From contig JAPLBA010000013.1 in the NCBI GenBank assembly GCA_026393015.1, forward strand, positions 1 to 46,316: a DNA stretch of 46,316 bases. The letters run 5' to 3'. This DNA comes from Actinomycetota bacterium (GTDB lineage: Bacteria > Actinomycetota > Actinomycetes > Nanopelagicales > Nanopelagicaceae). Both the position numbers and the translations under genes were made by a program. Positions 35,156-43,105 of this stretch are shown here, piece after piece. Numbering within the stretch: position 1 is the stretch's first letter; each line of letters starts with the position of its first letter. The notes under the pieces were generated by a model. The model was given only the letters and a program-made list of their open reading frames with translations, was not told the origin of the DNA and made no database searches.

Positions 35156-36141
35156 TGATCGAGCCAATCCAATCGACGGAGAATGATTCCTTCGCGCAAC
35201 GCCCAAGGGCAAATCTCAAGTTCTTCAATATCGAGTAGGTCCATTGCGGTGTGTGCCACGATAGCGCCAGCTACTAGTTGATTGGCACGAGAGATCGAAA
35301 CACCAGGAAGTTTAGCGCGCTCTTGAATGGGCATAGAGAATATACGAGGTAACCAATCTTCAAGCACATCGCGTTTGAGAAGTCTCGGCACCATCGGTCC
35401 AGATGTTGAGGGTTCAGAACCGCAAATACGTGATAGTGATCGGAAAGTTTTGCTAGTACCTACGGGATGACCGATCTGCCCCAGCGAAAGAATCTCAGGC
35501 ACTATTTCAGCAATTGATGTACGCACTATGCGTCGCAAATTCTTGATGTCGCCCGCATCAAAAGGATCGCCTTTGAGATGAGAAGCTGTGAGTCGGCTAG
35601 CCCCAAGTGGCAGCGAGAAAGCTTCTTGTGGCTCCTCATCGGTACCGCAGGCGACTTCGAGTGATCCTCCACCAATGTCAAGGACAAGTAAACGGCCACT
35701 CGACCAACCGAACCACCGCCTGACAGCGAGGAAGGTAAGCCTGGCTTCATCGCTGCCGGAGAGCACCTGTAACTCGATGCCGCACTCTTGGGTGATCTCC
35801 TCCAGAATCTCATCTCCATTGGCGGCCTCACGCAGAGCCGACGTGGCGAAAGCTAGTAGCTCCTCTGGGCCATGCGTGTCAGCTGCGGCTACTGCTCGTT
35901 GAATGGCAGCAACCAGGCGATCACGACCCTCTCGGCTAATGGCTCCGTTGGGAAGGAGGAACTCGGTAAGGCGAAGCTCTTCTTTATGACTCGTCGCTGG
36001 TACCGGGGCTGCGCCACGGTGAGCATCAACAACAAGCAAGTGGATGGTGTTCGAGCCCACATCGAGAACTCCGAGTCGCCGTCCCAAAATCGGTCCCAAA
36101 AGTGGCTCCGCCGAGCGGGTATCCACCGATTCAAAACTCAC
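35152..36141 (-). CDS. Ppx/GppA exopolyphosphatase family protein
   Basis: A 329-residue protein of the ASKHA-fold Ppx/GppA family, which hydrolyses polyphosphate or pppGpp. Motifs are [17 protein letters not shown] (phosphate 1), [33 protein letters not shown] (phosphate 2) and the C-terminal [40 protein letters not shown]. It is a short form without the long C-terminal domain, like mycobacterial Ppx1 (Rv0496). I prefer GTG 36141 as start because TAAGTT lies exactly 7 nt upstream; ATG 36177 has a good AGGAGG and is a real alternative. It leads a minus-strand run through proC. Confidence 0.88.
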   Translation of the reverse strand: MSFESVDTRSAEPLLGPILGRRLGVLDVGSNTIHLLVVDAHRGAAPVPATSHKEELRLTEFLLPNGAISREGRDRLVAAIQRAVAAADTHGPEELLAFATSALREAANGDEILEEITQECGIELQVLSGSDEARLTFLAVRRWFGWSSGRLLVLDIGGGSLEVACGTDEEPQEAFSLPLGASRLTASHLKGDPFDAGDIKNLRRIVRTSIAEIVPEILSLGQIGHPVGTSKTFRSLSRICGSEPSTSGPMVPRLLKRDVLEDWLPRIFSMPIQERAKLPGVSISRANQLVAGAIVAHTAMDLLDIEELEICPWALREGIILRRLDWLDQ

Positions 36142-36148
36142 GGAGATG

Positions 36149-36174
36149 AACTTACCGTGAGAAGACCGTAGGCT
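36149..36174. promoter_or_regulatory. divergent -10 elements for ppx and the Cys-rich gene
   Basis: TAAGTT at 36149-36154 (minus) ends 7 nt before the ppx GTG at 36141. TAGGCT at 36169-36174 (plus) ends 8 nt before the Cys-rich gene GTG at 36183. The two boxes are 14 bp apart and face away from each other within a 41-bp divergent gap. Confidence 0.5.
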
Positions 36175-36182
36175 CATCTCTT

Positions 36183-37010
36183 GTGCCTCCTACGAAACAT
36201 TCTCAGACCAACGAAGTAGACCTCGATTTCGCCCGCGACTGGGTGGAGTTCCCAGATCCGGTGGATCCCGCCGAGTTATGGAAGTGCGATCTCACCTGGC
36301 TCACCTCTTCTTGGCAATGCATTTATGGAGCCGGTTGCAAGGGCATCTTCGAGGAGCGGCCATTCGACGGTTGCTGCAGCCAAGGAGCGCACTTCACCGG
36401 AAAAGAAGATGAAAAGCGAGTCCGGGAATGGGCCGCACGACTCACTCCAGAAACCTGGCAATTCTTTGCTGAAGGTCAGCCCGCGAAATCTAAGGGCAAG
36501 TTAGACATCACTGAGAAGGATGACGAAGGCGATAAGAAGACTCGAGTTGTAGAAGACGGATGCATCTTCCTTAACCGTCCAGGATTTGCTGGCGGTGAAG
36601 GTTGTGCCTTCCACCACCTCGCGATTCGTGAAGGTGTGCACTTTGTAGAGACGAAGCCAGATGTCTGCTGGCAACTTCCACTCCGCCAGTCGTACGAAGA
36701 ACTCGATCGCGGCGACGGAAATAAGATTTCAGTCAACGTAATCGGTGAATTTGATCGTCGTAGTTGGGGTGAGGGTGGCGAAGAACTCGACTGGTACTGC
36801 TCCGGTAATCCCGATGCACATATCGCTTCAGAGCCGCTTTACATCACCAACAAGACTGAACTTATTGCCATGATGAACGAGAAGGCTTATGAAGTGCTGG
36901 CCGATATTTGTGACCAGCGCATGGCGGCACAATCAGCACTCAAATCTCGAAATCTTCCACTCTTCATCGTGCACCCAGCGACTCTCGAAGCCGATCGGTT
37001 AAAGAAGTAA
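36183..37010 (+). CDS. Conserved Cys-rich protein (DUF3109-like), function unknown
   Basis: I do not recognise a known function for this 275-residue soluble protein. It has many conserved-looking cysteines: [55 protein letters not shown] and [11 protein letters not shown]. This arrangement recalls the YkgJ/DUF3109 type of metal- or Fe-S-binding proteins. The middle is charged ([18 protein letters not shown]). It begins at GTG 36183 with a TAGGCT box 8 nt upstream and ends 5 nt before radA, so it may be co-transcribed with radA and mutY. A link to DNA repair is only inferred from position. Confidence 0.7.
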   Translation: MPPTKHSQTNEVDLDFARDWVEFPDPVDPAELWKCDLTWLTSSWQCIYGAGCKGIFEERPFDGCCSQGAHFTGKEDEKRVREWAARLTPETWQFFAEGQPAKSKGKLDITEKDDEGDKKTRVVEDGCIFLNRPGFAGGEGCAFHHLAIREGVHFVETKPDVCWQLPLRQSYEELDRGDGNKISVNVIGEFDRRSWGEGGEELDWYCSGNPDAHIASEPLYITNKTELIAMMNEKAYEVLADICDQRMAAQSALKSRNLPLFIVHPATLEADRLKK

Positions 37011-37015
37011 TCGCA

Positions 37016-38368
37016 ATGGCAAAGCCGGATCTCTACCGCTGTACGGAATGTGGCTGGAGTGGCGTGAAGTGGCTTGGGCAATGTCCCGAGTGTCAAGCAT
37101 GGGGCTCTGTAGATGAAGTGGGCGGAGTTACCAAGGCTTCTTTGCAACCAGGGCGCATCATCACGCCAGCCAAGCCCATCGCAGAGATCGACGTAGCCTC
37201 TGCAATTGCGCGCTCTTCAGGGGTGCCAGAATTAGATCGCGTGCTAGGCGGCGGCATCGTCCCGGGCGCAGCCATCCTCCTTGCTGGTGAACCCGGAGTG
37301 GGTAAATCCACGCTACTTCTTGCAGTGAGTGCCGAGAGCGCTAAAGCGAATATGAAAGTACTTTATGTAACGGGCGAAGAGTCCGCCTCCCAGGTCCGCC
37401 TCAGAGCCGAACGACTTAAAGCACTTCACCCCAACCTCTTTCTCGCAGCTGAAAGCGATCTCGGAGTTTTGCTCGCCCACGTTGATCAAGTAAAACCAGA
37501 TTTATTGATCGTCGATAGTGTGCAAACAATCTCTACTCAATCGGTAGATGGTTCACCCGGCGGAGTGACGCAAGTTCGCGAGGTTGCCGGCGCCCTCATC
37601 CGAGTAGCAAAGGAACGCGCACTCGCCACCATCTTGGTGGGACATGTGACGAAAGATGGCTCTATCGCTGGTCCCAGATTGCTTGAGCATCTTGTTGACG
37701 TCGTTCTTAACTTCGAAGGTGAAAAACACACGCGCCTTCGCCTAGTACGCGCGATCAAGAATCGTTTTGGTGCTACCGACGAGGTGGGCTGTTTTGATCT
37801 CAACGAAAATGGCATCGAAGGTTTAGCTGATCCCACAGGACTCTTTTTAAGTCGACATAGTGAACCAGTCCCCGGCACATGCATCACGGTGGCCATGGAA
37901 GGACGCCGTCCATTACTCGCTGAAATTCAAGCACTCGTTGGGGGCGCATCAAATAACACCAACCCTCGGCGAACAACTAGCGGACTAGACAATGCGCGCG
38001 CGATGATGACCCTTGCAGTTCTTGAACTTCGCGCCGGAATTCCCCTTGCTGGACGAGATACATACCTCGCCACCGTAGGTGGCATGAAATTGACCGAGCC
38101 CGCCGCCGATTTAGCGCTCGCGCTCGCGGTTGGTTCGGCAGCTAAAGGCTTCGCTCTTCCTTCAGATCTCATCGCACTCGGTGAAGTGGGCCTCGCTGGT
38201 GAAGTGCGCAAGGTGAATGGCATTCAGCAACGACTTAATGAGGCTGCCAGACTCGGCTTTACGCGCGCCATCGTGCCCGACCTCAAAGGTGAGTTAAAGA
38301 TTCCCGGGATGGAGATCTTAGAAGTGACTCGACTAACAACGGCATTAGAACGAGTTCGCCTTACGTGA
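37016..38368 (+). CDS. radA: DNA repair protein RadA
   Basis: RadA (Sms) is a RecA-like ATPase that helps process recombination intermediates. The 450-residue protein has an N-terminal C4 zinc finger (YRCTECGWSGVKWLGQCPECQAWG), Walker A LLAGEPGVGKSTLLL (near residue 93), Walker B LLIVDSVQTI, the RadA-specific KNRFGATDEVG motif (near 243) and a C-terminal Lon-like domain ending in RAIVPDLKG. In many actinobacteria radA is followed by disA; here mutY follows directly with a GTGA overlap and no disA is visible. Confidence 0.97.
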   Translation: MAKPDLYRCTECGWSGVKWLGQCPECQAWGSVDEVGGVTKASLQPGRIITPAKPIAEIDVASAIARSSGVPELDRVLGGGIVPGAAILLAGEPGVGKSTLLLAVSAESAKANMKVLYVTGEESASQVRLRAERLKALHPNLFLAAESDLGVLLAHVDQVKPDLLIVDSVQTISTQSVDGSPGGVTQVREVAGALIRVAKERALATILVGHVTKDGSIAGPRLLEHLVDVVLNFEGEKHTRLRLVRAIKNRFGATDEVGCFDLNENGIEGLADPTGLFLSRHSEPVPGTCITVAMEGRRPLLAEIQALVGGASNNTNPRRTTSGLDNARAMMTLAVLELRAGIPLAGRDTYLATVGGMKLTEPAADLALALAVGSAAKGFALPSDLIALGEVGLAGEVRKVNGIQQRLNEAARLGFTRAIVPDLKGELKIPGMEILEVTRLTTALERVRLT

Positions 38369-39195
38369 GCGACCAAGATTCGGTGATCGAATGGTTCCTA
38401 GAGAATCAACGTGATCTTCCTTGGCGAAAGAGCACTCCATGGGGAGTGCTAGTCAGTGAGTTCATGCTCCAACAGACGCCGGTCAATCGCGTTCTTCCTA
38501 AGTGGAAGGAGTGGATGGATCGCTGGCCTACCCCTCCTGATTTGGCGCAAGCCACAAGTGGCGAAGTGATTAAGGCATGGGATCGACTGGGTTATCCAAG
38601 GCGAGCTCTTCGCCTTTACGAGAGTGCGCAAGTAATTACTGCAAATCATGATGGTCAGGTGCCATCCACTTATGAGGAGCTGCTCGCCCTTCCTGGTGTG
38701 GGCGATTACACCGCCGGCGCAATTCTCTCCTTTGCATTTAGTACACGAGCCGTCGTACTCGATACCAATGTGCGCAGAGTTATTACCCGCTGGCACCAAG
38801 GCGAGGAATTCCCACATTCCTCACTCTCTAAAGCAGAGCGCGCACTCGCTGAAGAATTAATCCCGAAGAGAAGTGCGTTGTGGGCGGGTGCAACTATGGA
38901 ACTGGGAGCGCTCGTCTGCACGGCAAAGAAACCAAATTGCAGCGAGTGTCCACTTCGAGAGACATGCGCATGGCGAGCAGCTGGATATCCACCAGGCACG
39001 CCGATGCGAACTCAAGGAAAGTGGCACGGGAGTGATCGACAATGTCGTGGCACCATCATGGCCGCTCTTCGACAAGGAGATTCTACTCTTTCGGAAATTT
39101 CATGGACAGACGAAGAGCAATTATTTCGTTGTATTGCCGCCCTGAAAGCAGAAAAGCTGCTCACCCAAGTGGGTAAGCAGCTCTCCTTGCCTTAA
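38365..39195 (+). CDS. mutY: A/G-specific adenine glycosylase MutY
   Basis: MutY removes adenine mispaired with 8-oxoguanine. The 276-residue protein has the helix-hairpin-helix LLALPGVGDYTAGAILSFAF with the catalytic Asp in VVLDTNVRRV, the Glu in SEFMLQQTPV, and the Fe-S loop CTAKKPNCSECPLRETC (C-x6-C-x2-C-x5-C). The C-terminal MutT-like domain of the E. coli enzyme is missing and replaced by about 75 residues, as in other actinobacteria. It starts at GTG overlapping the radA stop, so the two repair genes are probably translationally coupled. Confidence 0.93.
   Translation: MSDQDSVIEWFLENQRDLPWRKSTPWGVLVSEFMLQQTPVNRVLPKWKEWMDRWPTPPDLAQATSGEVIKAWDRLGYPRRALRLYESAQVITANHDGQVPSTYEELLALPGVGDYTAGAILSFAFSTRAVVLDTNVRRVITRWHQGEEFPHSSLSKAERALAEELIPKRSALWAGATMELGALVCTAKKPNCSECPLRETCAWRAAGYPPGTPMRTQGKWHGSDRQCRGTIMAALRQGDSTLSEISWTDEEQLFRCIAALKAEKLLTQVGKQLSLP
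39155..39182 (+). terminator. hairpin at the end of mutY
   Basis: AGCTGCT-c-ACCC, loop AAGT, GGGT-a-AGCAGCT forms an 11-bp stem with one mismatch inside the last codons of mutY, 13 nt before the stop codon ends. No T-run follows. It may limit read-through into the convergent clpC gene, whose stop is only 17 bp further on. Confidence 0.4.
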
Positions 39196-39212
39196 TGATT
39201 AAAGCCCCATGA

Positions 39213-41726
39213 TTAAGCGGGGTCGCCGCTCTCTTCTAATGGTGCAGTGTCAGCTGGGCTATCCGGAGCGGTCGCTTTGGGTTCGCCCTTGAAGGTGAAC
39301 TGGCGCTCACTTTCTTCGCCCTCAACATCGACCACAATGATTTCGCCAGCCTTGATATCACCGTAGAGAATTTTCTCGGAGAGCAAGTCTTCGATTTCAC
39401 GTTGAATGGTGCGACGAAGCGGACGCGCTCCGAGGACTGGATCGTAACCACGCTCGGCTAGCAATTGTTTCGCTGCCGTGGTGAGCTCGATTCCCATATC
39501 TTTATCCTTCAGACGCTCATCGAGGCGGCCAATCATCAAGTCGACGATAGTGACAATCTCATCTTGAGCGAGCTGGTGGAAGACCACGATGTCATCGATG
39601 CGGTTAAGGAACTCTGGGCGGAAGTGAGTCTTAAGTTCATCGCCGACCTTTGTCTTCATGCGCTCATAACTCGTTTGAGTGTCACCGACGTTCGCAAAGC
39701 CGAGATTGAGGCCCTTAGAGATATCCCGAGTACCAAGGTTGGTGGTCATGATGATGACCGTGTTTTTGAAGTCAACAGAACGACCATGGGCGTCCGTAAG
39801 GCGACCTTCTTCAAGTACTTGGAGAAGTGAGTTAAAGATATCTGGATGCGCCTTCTCAATTTCGTCGAAGAGCACTACCGAGAACGGCTTACGGCGCACT
39901 TTCTCAGTAAGCTGTCCACCTTCGTCGTAGCCCACATATCCTGGAGGCGAACCGAAGAGGCGCGAGACTGTGTGCTTCTCTGAGTACTCGCTCATGTCGA
40001 GCATGATGAGTGAATCCTCATCACCAAAGAGGAACTCCGCAAGCGTCTTAGAAAGTTCTGTCTTACCTACACCTGATGGACCGGCGAAGATAAACGAGCC
40101 ACCAGGGCGCTTTGGATCCTTAAGACCAGCACGTGTACGCCTGATGGCTTGTGAGAGCGCCTTGATAGCTTGCTCCTGGCCGATGACGCGCTTGTGAAGT
40201 TCAGTTTCCATGCGAAGCAGACGCGACGTCTCTTCTTCAGTGAGCTTGAAGACTGGGATACCGGTTGCGATCGCGAGAACTTCAGCAATGAGTTCCTCAT
40301 TTACCTCAGCGACGACATCCATGTCGCCAGACTTCCATTGCTTTTCGCGCTCAGCCTTTTCAAGAAGAAGGTTCTTCTCCTTATCGCGCAGCTGTGCGGC
40401 CTTTTCGAAGTCTTGGCCATCGATTGAGGACTCTTTTTCGCGACGCACGTTCGCAATGCGCTCATCGAACTCGCGAAGCTCAGGTGGAGCAGTCATGCGA
40501 CGAATGCGAAGACGTGAGCCTGCTTCGTCAATGAGGTCGATTGCCTTATCTGGCAGGAAGCGATCAGCTACGTAGCGATCAGCCATGGTGGCAGCTGCTA
40601 CCAATGCGCCATCGGTGATTGAAACGCGGTGATGAGTTTCGTAACGATCGCGAAGACCCTTCAAAATTTCGATGGTGTGAGCCACGGATGGCTCCTTTAC
40701 CTGAATAGGTTGGAAGCGACGCTCGAGGGCAGCATCCTTTTCCAGGTGCTTGCGATACTCATCGAGTGTGGTGGCACCAATGGTCTGGAGTTCACCACGA
40801 GCAAGCATCGGCTTCAATATGCTCGCTGCGTCGATGGCGCCTTCAGCAGCACCTGCACCTACGAGCGTATGGATTTCGTCGATGAAAATAATGATGTCGC
40901 CGCGAGTGCGAATTTCCTTCAGCACTTTCTTGAGGCGTTCTTCGAAATCTCCACGGTAACGGCTGCCAGCAACAAGGGCACCGAGGTCGAGTGTGTAGAG
41001 CTGCTTATCTTTAAGCGTTTCTGGGACATCTCCCTTGATGATTGCTTGTGCAAGTCCTTCAACCACAGCCGTCTTACCAACACCAGGCTCACCAATAAGA
41101 ACTGGATTATTTTTCGTGCGACGTGAGAGAACCTGCATCACGCGTTCGATTTCTTTTTCGCGACCGATAACTGGATCGAGTTTTCCTTCACGTGCTGCTT
41201 GGGTGAGGTTGCGACCGAATTGATCTAAAACGAGCGAAGTTGAAGCAGTGCCTTCAGCTGGGCCACTCGAAGTTGTGGTCTCTTTACCTTGGTAACCAGA
41301 GAGCAGTTGAATTACTTGTTGGCGTACGCGATTAAGATCGGCACCTAGTTTGACGAGCACCTGAGCGGCCACACCTTCACCTTCGCGAATCAATCCCAGA
41401 AGGATGTGCTCGGTACCGATGTAGTTATGTCCTAACTGCAAAGCTTCACGAAGAGAGAGTTCGAGTACCTTTTTGGCGCGCGGAGTAAATGGAATGTGAC
41501 CACTCGGCGCTTGTTGCCCTTGCCCGATGATCTCTTCTACCTGTGCTCGCACGGCCTCTAATGAGATGCCGAGGGATTCAAGCCCCTTGGCGGCAACGCC
41601 TTCACCCTCGTGAATCAATCCCAGAAGGATGTGCTCGGTGCCGATGTAGTTGTGATTGAGCATCCGGGCCTCTTCTTGGGCCAAGACGACAACTCTGCGG
41701 GCTCGATCTGTAAATCTCTCAAACAT
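39213..41726 (-). CDS. clpC: ATP-dependent Clp protease ATP-binding subunit ClpC
   Basis: ClpC is an AAA+ unfoldase that feeds substrates to ClpP. The 837-residue protein starts [21 protein letters not shown] and has two Clp_N repeats ([20 protein letters not shown] and [20 protein letters not shown]). The first AAA module carries [13 protein letters not shown] (near 213). The UVR-like middle domain is [19 protein letters not shown], the second AAA module has [13 protein letters not shown] (near 550), and the acidic tail resembles mycobacterial ClpC1. A Shine-Dalgarno GAGGAG lies 6-8 nt before the ATG, so unlike many neighbours it has a leader. No clear CtsR or HspR operator is seen. Confidence 0.98.
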   Translation of the reverse strand: MFERFTDRARRVVVLAQEEARMLNHNYIGTEHILLGLIHEGEGVAAKGLESLGISLEAVRAQVEEIIGQGQQAPSGHIPFTPRAKKVLELSLREALQLGHNYIGTEHILLGLIREGEGVAAQVLVKLGADLNRVRQQVIQLLSGYQGKETTTSSGPAEGTASTSLVLDQFGRNLTQAAREGKLDPVIGREKEIERVMQVLSRRTKNNPVLIGEPGVGKTAVVEGLAQAIIKGDVPETLKDKQLYTLDLGALVAGSRYRGDFEERLKKVLKEIRTRGDIIIFIDEIHTLVGAGAAEGAIDAASILKPMLARGELQTIGATTLDEYRKHLEKDAALERRFQPIQVKEPSVAHTIEILKGLRDRYETHHRVSITDGALVAAATMADRYVADRFLPDKAIDLIDEAGSRLRIRRMTAPPELREFDERIANVRREKESSIDGQDFEKAAQLRDKEKNLLLEKAEREKQWKSGDMDVVAEVNEELIAEVLAIATGIPVFKLTEEETSRLLRMETELHKRVIGQEQAIKALSQAIRRTRAGLKDPKRPGGSFIFAGPSGVGKTELSKTLAEFLFGDEDSLIMLDMSEYSEKHTVSRLFGSPPGYVGYDEGGQLTEKVRRKPFSVVLFDEIEKAHPDIFNSLLQVLEEGRLTDAHGRSVDFKNTVIIMTTNLGTRDISKGLNLGFANVGDTQTSYERMKTKVGDELKTHFRPEFLNRIDDIVVFHQLAQDEIVTIVDLMIGRLDERLKDKDMGIELTTAAKQLLAERGYDPVLGARPLRRTIQREIEDLLSEKILYGDIKAGEIIVVDVEGEESERQFTFKGEPKATAPDSPADTAPLEESGDPA

Positions 41727-41747
41727 GGGGTACTCCTCTCTCTCTTT

Positions 41748-41753
41748 AGCCTA
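41748..41753 (-). promoter_or_regulatory. -10 element of clpC
   Basis: TAGGCT on the minus strand lies 21 nt before the clpC ATG, giving a leader of about 15 nt with GAGGAG. The same hexamer serves leaderless genes elsewhere in the window. No -35 consensus is apparent. Confidence 0.5.
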
Positions 41754-41828
41754 ACGCTCAGGGGTCAGAGTTACTTCCCGAGTTTCCTCCCACCAACTGA
41801 AGAGCTCAGATTTGATCATAAATGTATT

Positions 41829-41871
41829 ATTTGAGACATTTGACACAATCCTCGGATAATTTTAGAAAATT
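41829..41871 (+). promoter_or_regulatory. candidate actinorhodopsin promoter with tandem repeat and palindrome
   Basis: A tandem 9-mer, ATTTGAGAC then ATTTGACAC (41829-41846), places TTGAGA and TTGACA hexamers side by side. TTGAGA is 18 bp from GATAAT (41855-41860) and TTGACA is 17 bp from TAGAAA (41863-41868). The -10 region overlaps a 14-bp palindrome AATTTTAGAAAATT (41858-41871). A start near 41867-41876 would leave a leader of about 130 nt. The rest of the 278-bp clpC-rhodopsin gap is covered by the entries that follow. Confidence 0.5.
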
Positions 41872-41939
41872 CACCTTCTTCCCAGGTTTTAAGTGGCGCC
41901 CATCACAGAAGAGCGAGAGAATCTACTGTCCTAATCCTT

Positions 41940-41958
41940 GGGTGCCCCAGTGGCACCC
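41940..41958 (+). promoter_or_regulatory. GC-rich hairpin in the rhodopsin 5' leader
   Basis: GGGTGCC-ccagt-GGCACCC is a perfect 7-bp stem with a 5-nt loop, 46 nt upstream of the rhodopsin ATG. It is followed at once by the tandem repeat. It lacks a T-run and may be an mRNA structure that affects stability or translation. Confidence 0.45.
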
Positions 41959-41960
41959 CA

Positions 41961-41988
41961 GATGTTTCATCGTCGATGTTTCATCGTC
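41961..41988 (+). repeat. 14-bp tandem repeat in the rhodopsin 5' leader
   Basis: Two perfect copies of GATGTTTCATCGTC lie 16 nt before the ATG. Each copy contains its own small inverted repeat (GATG-ttt-CATC), and CATC-gtc-GATG across the junction can pair instead, so alternative structures are possible next to the GAGAGAG ribosome-binding site. Confidence 0.85.
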
Positions 41989-42004
41989 AGAGAGAGAGTT
42001 ACCC

Positions 42005-42778
42005 ATGCTGGATTTGTCAGACGGCCAATGGAGTTCACTTTTTAATATCTTCTCCTTCGGCCTCATTTCGATGTTGGCGTGCACTGTATTTACCCTCGTC
42101 TCACAGAGCCGAGTTCTCCCCAAGTACCGCGCCGCCTTGGTGATGTCTTCGATGGTCACCCTGATCGCTGGATATCACTACTGGAGAATTTTCAATTCGT
42201 TCGAAGAGTCTTCGCACGACAACATGCTCACAATTGGCTCTGCGCACGGCGCATTCAACGAGGCCTACCGCTATGTTGACTGGATCCTCACGGTTCCACT
42301 TTTGCTCGTTGAGGTAATTGCTGTTCTGGCTCTTGCTCGCCAAGCATCGAAGTCACTTATGACTCGACTCATACCTGCATCGGCAGCCATGATCGCGCTC
42401 GGCTACCCAGGCGAAATTTCTACCGTAACGAGTCAAAAGGTAATTTGGGGCGTCTTGTCGACACTTCCATTCCTCTACATTCTTTACGTACTTTTCGTTG
42501 AGCTGACTAAGTCACTTGGCAATCAACCCGATGGAGTGGCAGCCACAGTTAGTCGACTTCGCCTACTTCTCATTGGAACATGGGGCGTTTACCCACTCTC
42601 CTACCTGATTCCAATGATCATTACGAGTCCAACCGCTACAGAAGCGGCAGGGCTCTTCACTGCGCGTCAAATTGGTTACACGATTGCTGACGTTTTGGCG
42701 AAGTGTGTATTCGGTCTGACGATCTACAAGATTGCCCGCATGAAGTCTGCTGCAGAAGGTATGGCAGAGACTCACTAG
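42005..42778 (+). CDS. Actinorhodopsin, light-driven proton pump
   Basis: This is a seven-helix retinal protein of 257 residues starting MLDLSDGQWSSLF; the longer track ORF runs into the leader. Helix C reads RYVDWILTVPLLLVEV: D92 is the proton acceptor, T96 is conserved, and E103 is the donor, a proteorhodopsin-type DTE pumping motif. L100 occupies the green-tuning position. H58 in GYHYWRI matches the acceptor-partner histidine. K233 in IADVLAKCVFG binds retinal. In helix E, VIWGVLSTLPFLYILYVLF has Gly149 where bacteriorhodopsin has Trp138, the fenestration position used by carotenoid antennas in xanthorhodopsin. No retinal or carotenoid synthesis gene is nearby. Confidence 0.95.
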   Translation: MLDLSDGQWSSLFNIFSFGLISMLACTVFTLVSQSRVLPKYRAALVMSSMVTLIAGYHYWRIFNSFEESSHDNMLTIGSAHGAFNEAYRYVDWILTVPLLLVEVIAVLALARQASKSLMTRLIPASAAMIALGYPGEISTVTSQKVIWGVLSTLPFLYILYVLFVELTKSLGNQPDGVAATVSRLRLLLIGTWGVYPLSYLIPMIITSPTATEAAGLFTARQIGYTIADVLAKCVFGLTIYKIARMKSAAEGMAETH

Positions 42779-42784
42779 TAAGCG

Positions 42785-42811
42785 ATTGGTCACCAATAAT
42801 TGGTCACCAAT
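42785..42811 (+). repeat. tandem 13-bp palindromes after the rhodopsin gene
   Basis: Two perfect copies of ATTGGTCACCAAT, each self-complementary around the central C, are separated by one A. They begin 7 nt after the rhodopsin stop and run into the terminator stem. They could be paired protein-binding sites or tandem mRNA hairpins. Confidence 0.85.
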
Positions 42812-42846
42812 GAGGGGGAGAGTAGCCTGGCTACTCTCCCCCTCAT
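42810..42846 (+). terminator. strong rho-independent-like terminator after actinorhodopsin
   Basis: ATGAGGGGGAGAGTAG pairs perfectly with CTACTCTCCCCCTCAT (16 bp) around a CCTGG loop. ATCATTTAA follows, a weak T-tract. The stem is strong enough to end rhodopsin transcription or protect its 3' end. The downstream small gene starts 16 nt later. Confidence 0.75.
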
Positions 42847-42862
42847 CATTTAAGGAGTACTT

Positions 42863-43105
42863 GTGAAGTTAAGTTATCTTCGAATGCTCGCCTACACATT
42901 GATTGCTGTGGGTCTCATTAACTGGGATTACCAGCGAGGGAATCCGCAAGTCATCTCTCACAGCCTCATCATTATTCTTCCCGGAGCGATTTTGCTTCTC
43001 TCCACATTCATTAACCCGCTTCGCAGGTGGGTAACTCTTAGGACCTATGCAATTCTCTGGGTAGGTATCGCTCTCGTAACGATTGGTTACGCGTTCCTAA
43101 ACTGA
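42863..43105 (+). CDS. Small membrane protein of unknown function
   Basis: An 80-residue protein with three hydrophobic helices: LRMLAYTLIAVGLINW (6-21), VISHSLIIILPGAILLLSTFI (30-50) and YAILWVGIALVTIGYAFL (62-79). It starts at GTG with AAGGAG 5 nt upstream, so it is translated with a normal Shine-Dalgarno even though it lies just after the rhodopsin terminator. I do not recognise a family. Its 3' end overlaps the convergent S51 peptidase gene by 19 bp. A functional tie to rhodopsin is possible only by position. Confidence 0.7.
   Translation: MKLSYLRMLAYTLIAVGLINWDYQRGNPQVISHSLIIILPGAILLLSTFINPLRRWVTLRTYAILWVGIALVTIGYAFLN

Noticed and set aside
40629-41126. 165-residue plus-strand ORF within clpC
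   Set aside because: It is fully antisense to a conserved clpC region and has no plausible start signal or domain.
41829-41846. Possible CtsR-like heptad repeat near clpC (TGTCAAATGTCTCAAA on the minus strand)
   Set aside because: The two heptads are 2 bp apart instead of 3, the second deviates, and the site is about 100 bp upstream of clpC, beyond its TAGGCT box. It fits the rhodopsin promoter better.
41822-42004. N-terminal extension of the actinorhodopsin ORF in the track
   Set aside because: The extra 61 residues have no rhodopsin similarity, contain the hairpin and tandem repeat, and lack a ribosome-binding site. The family begins at MLDLSDGQW.
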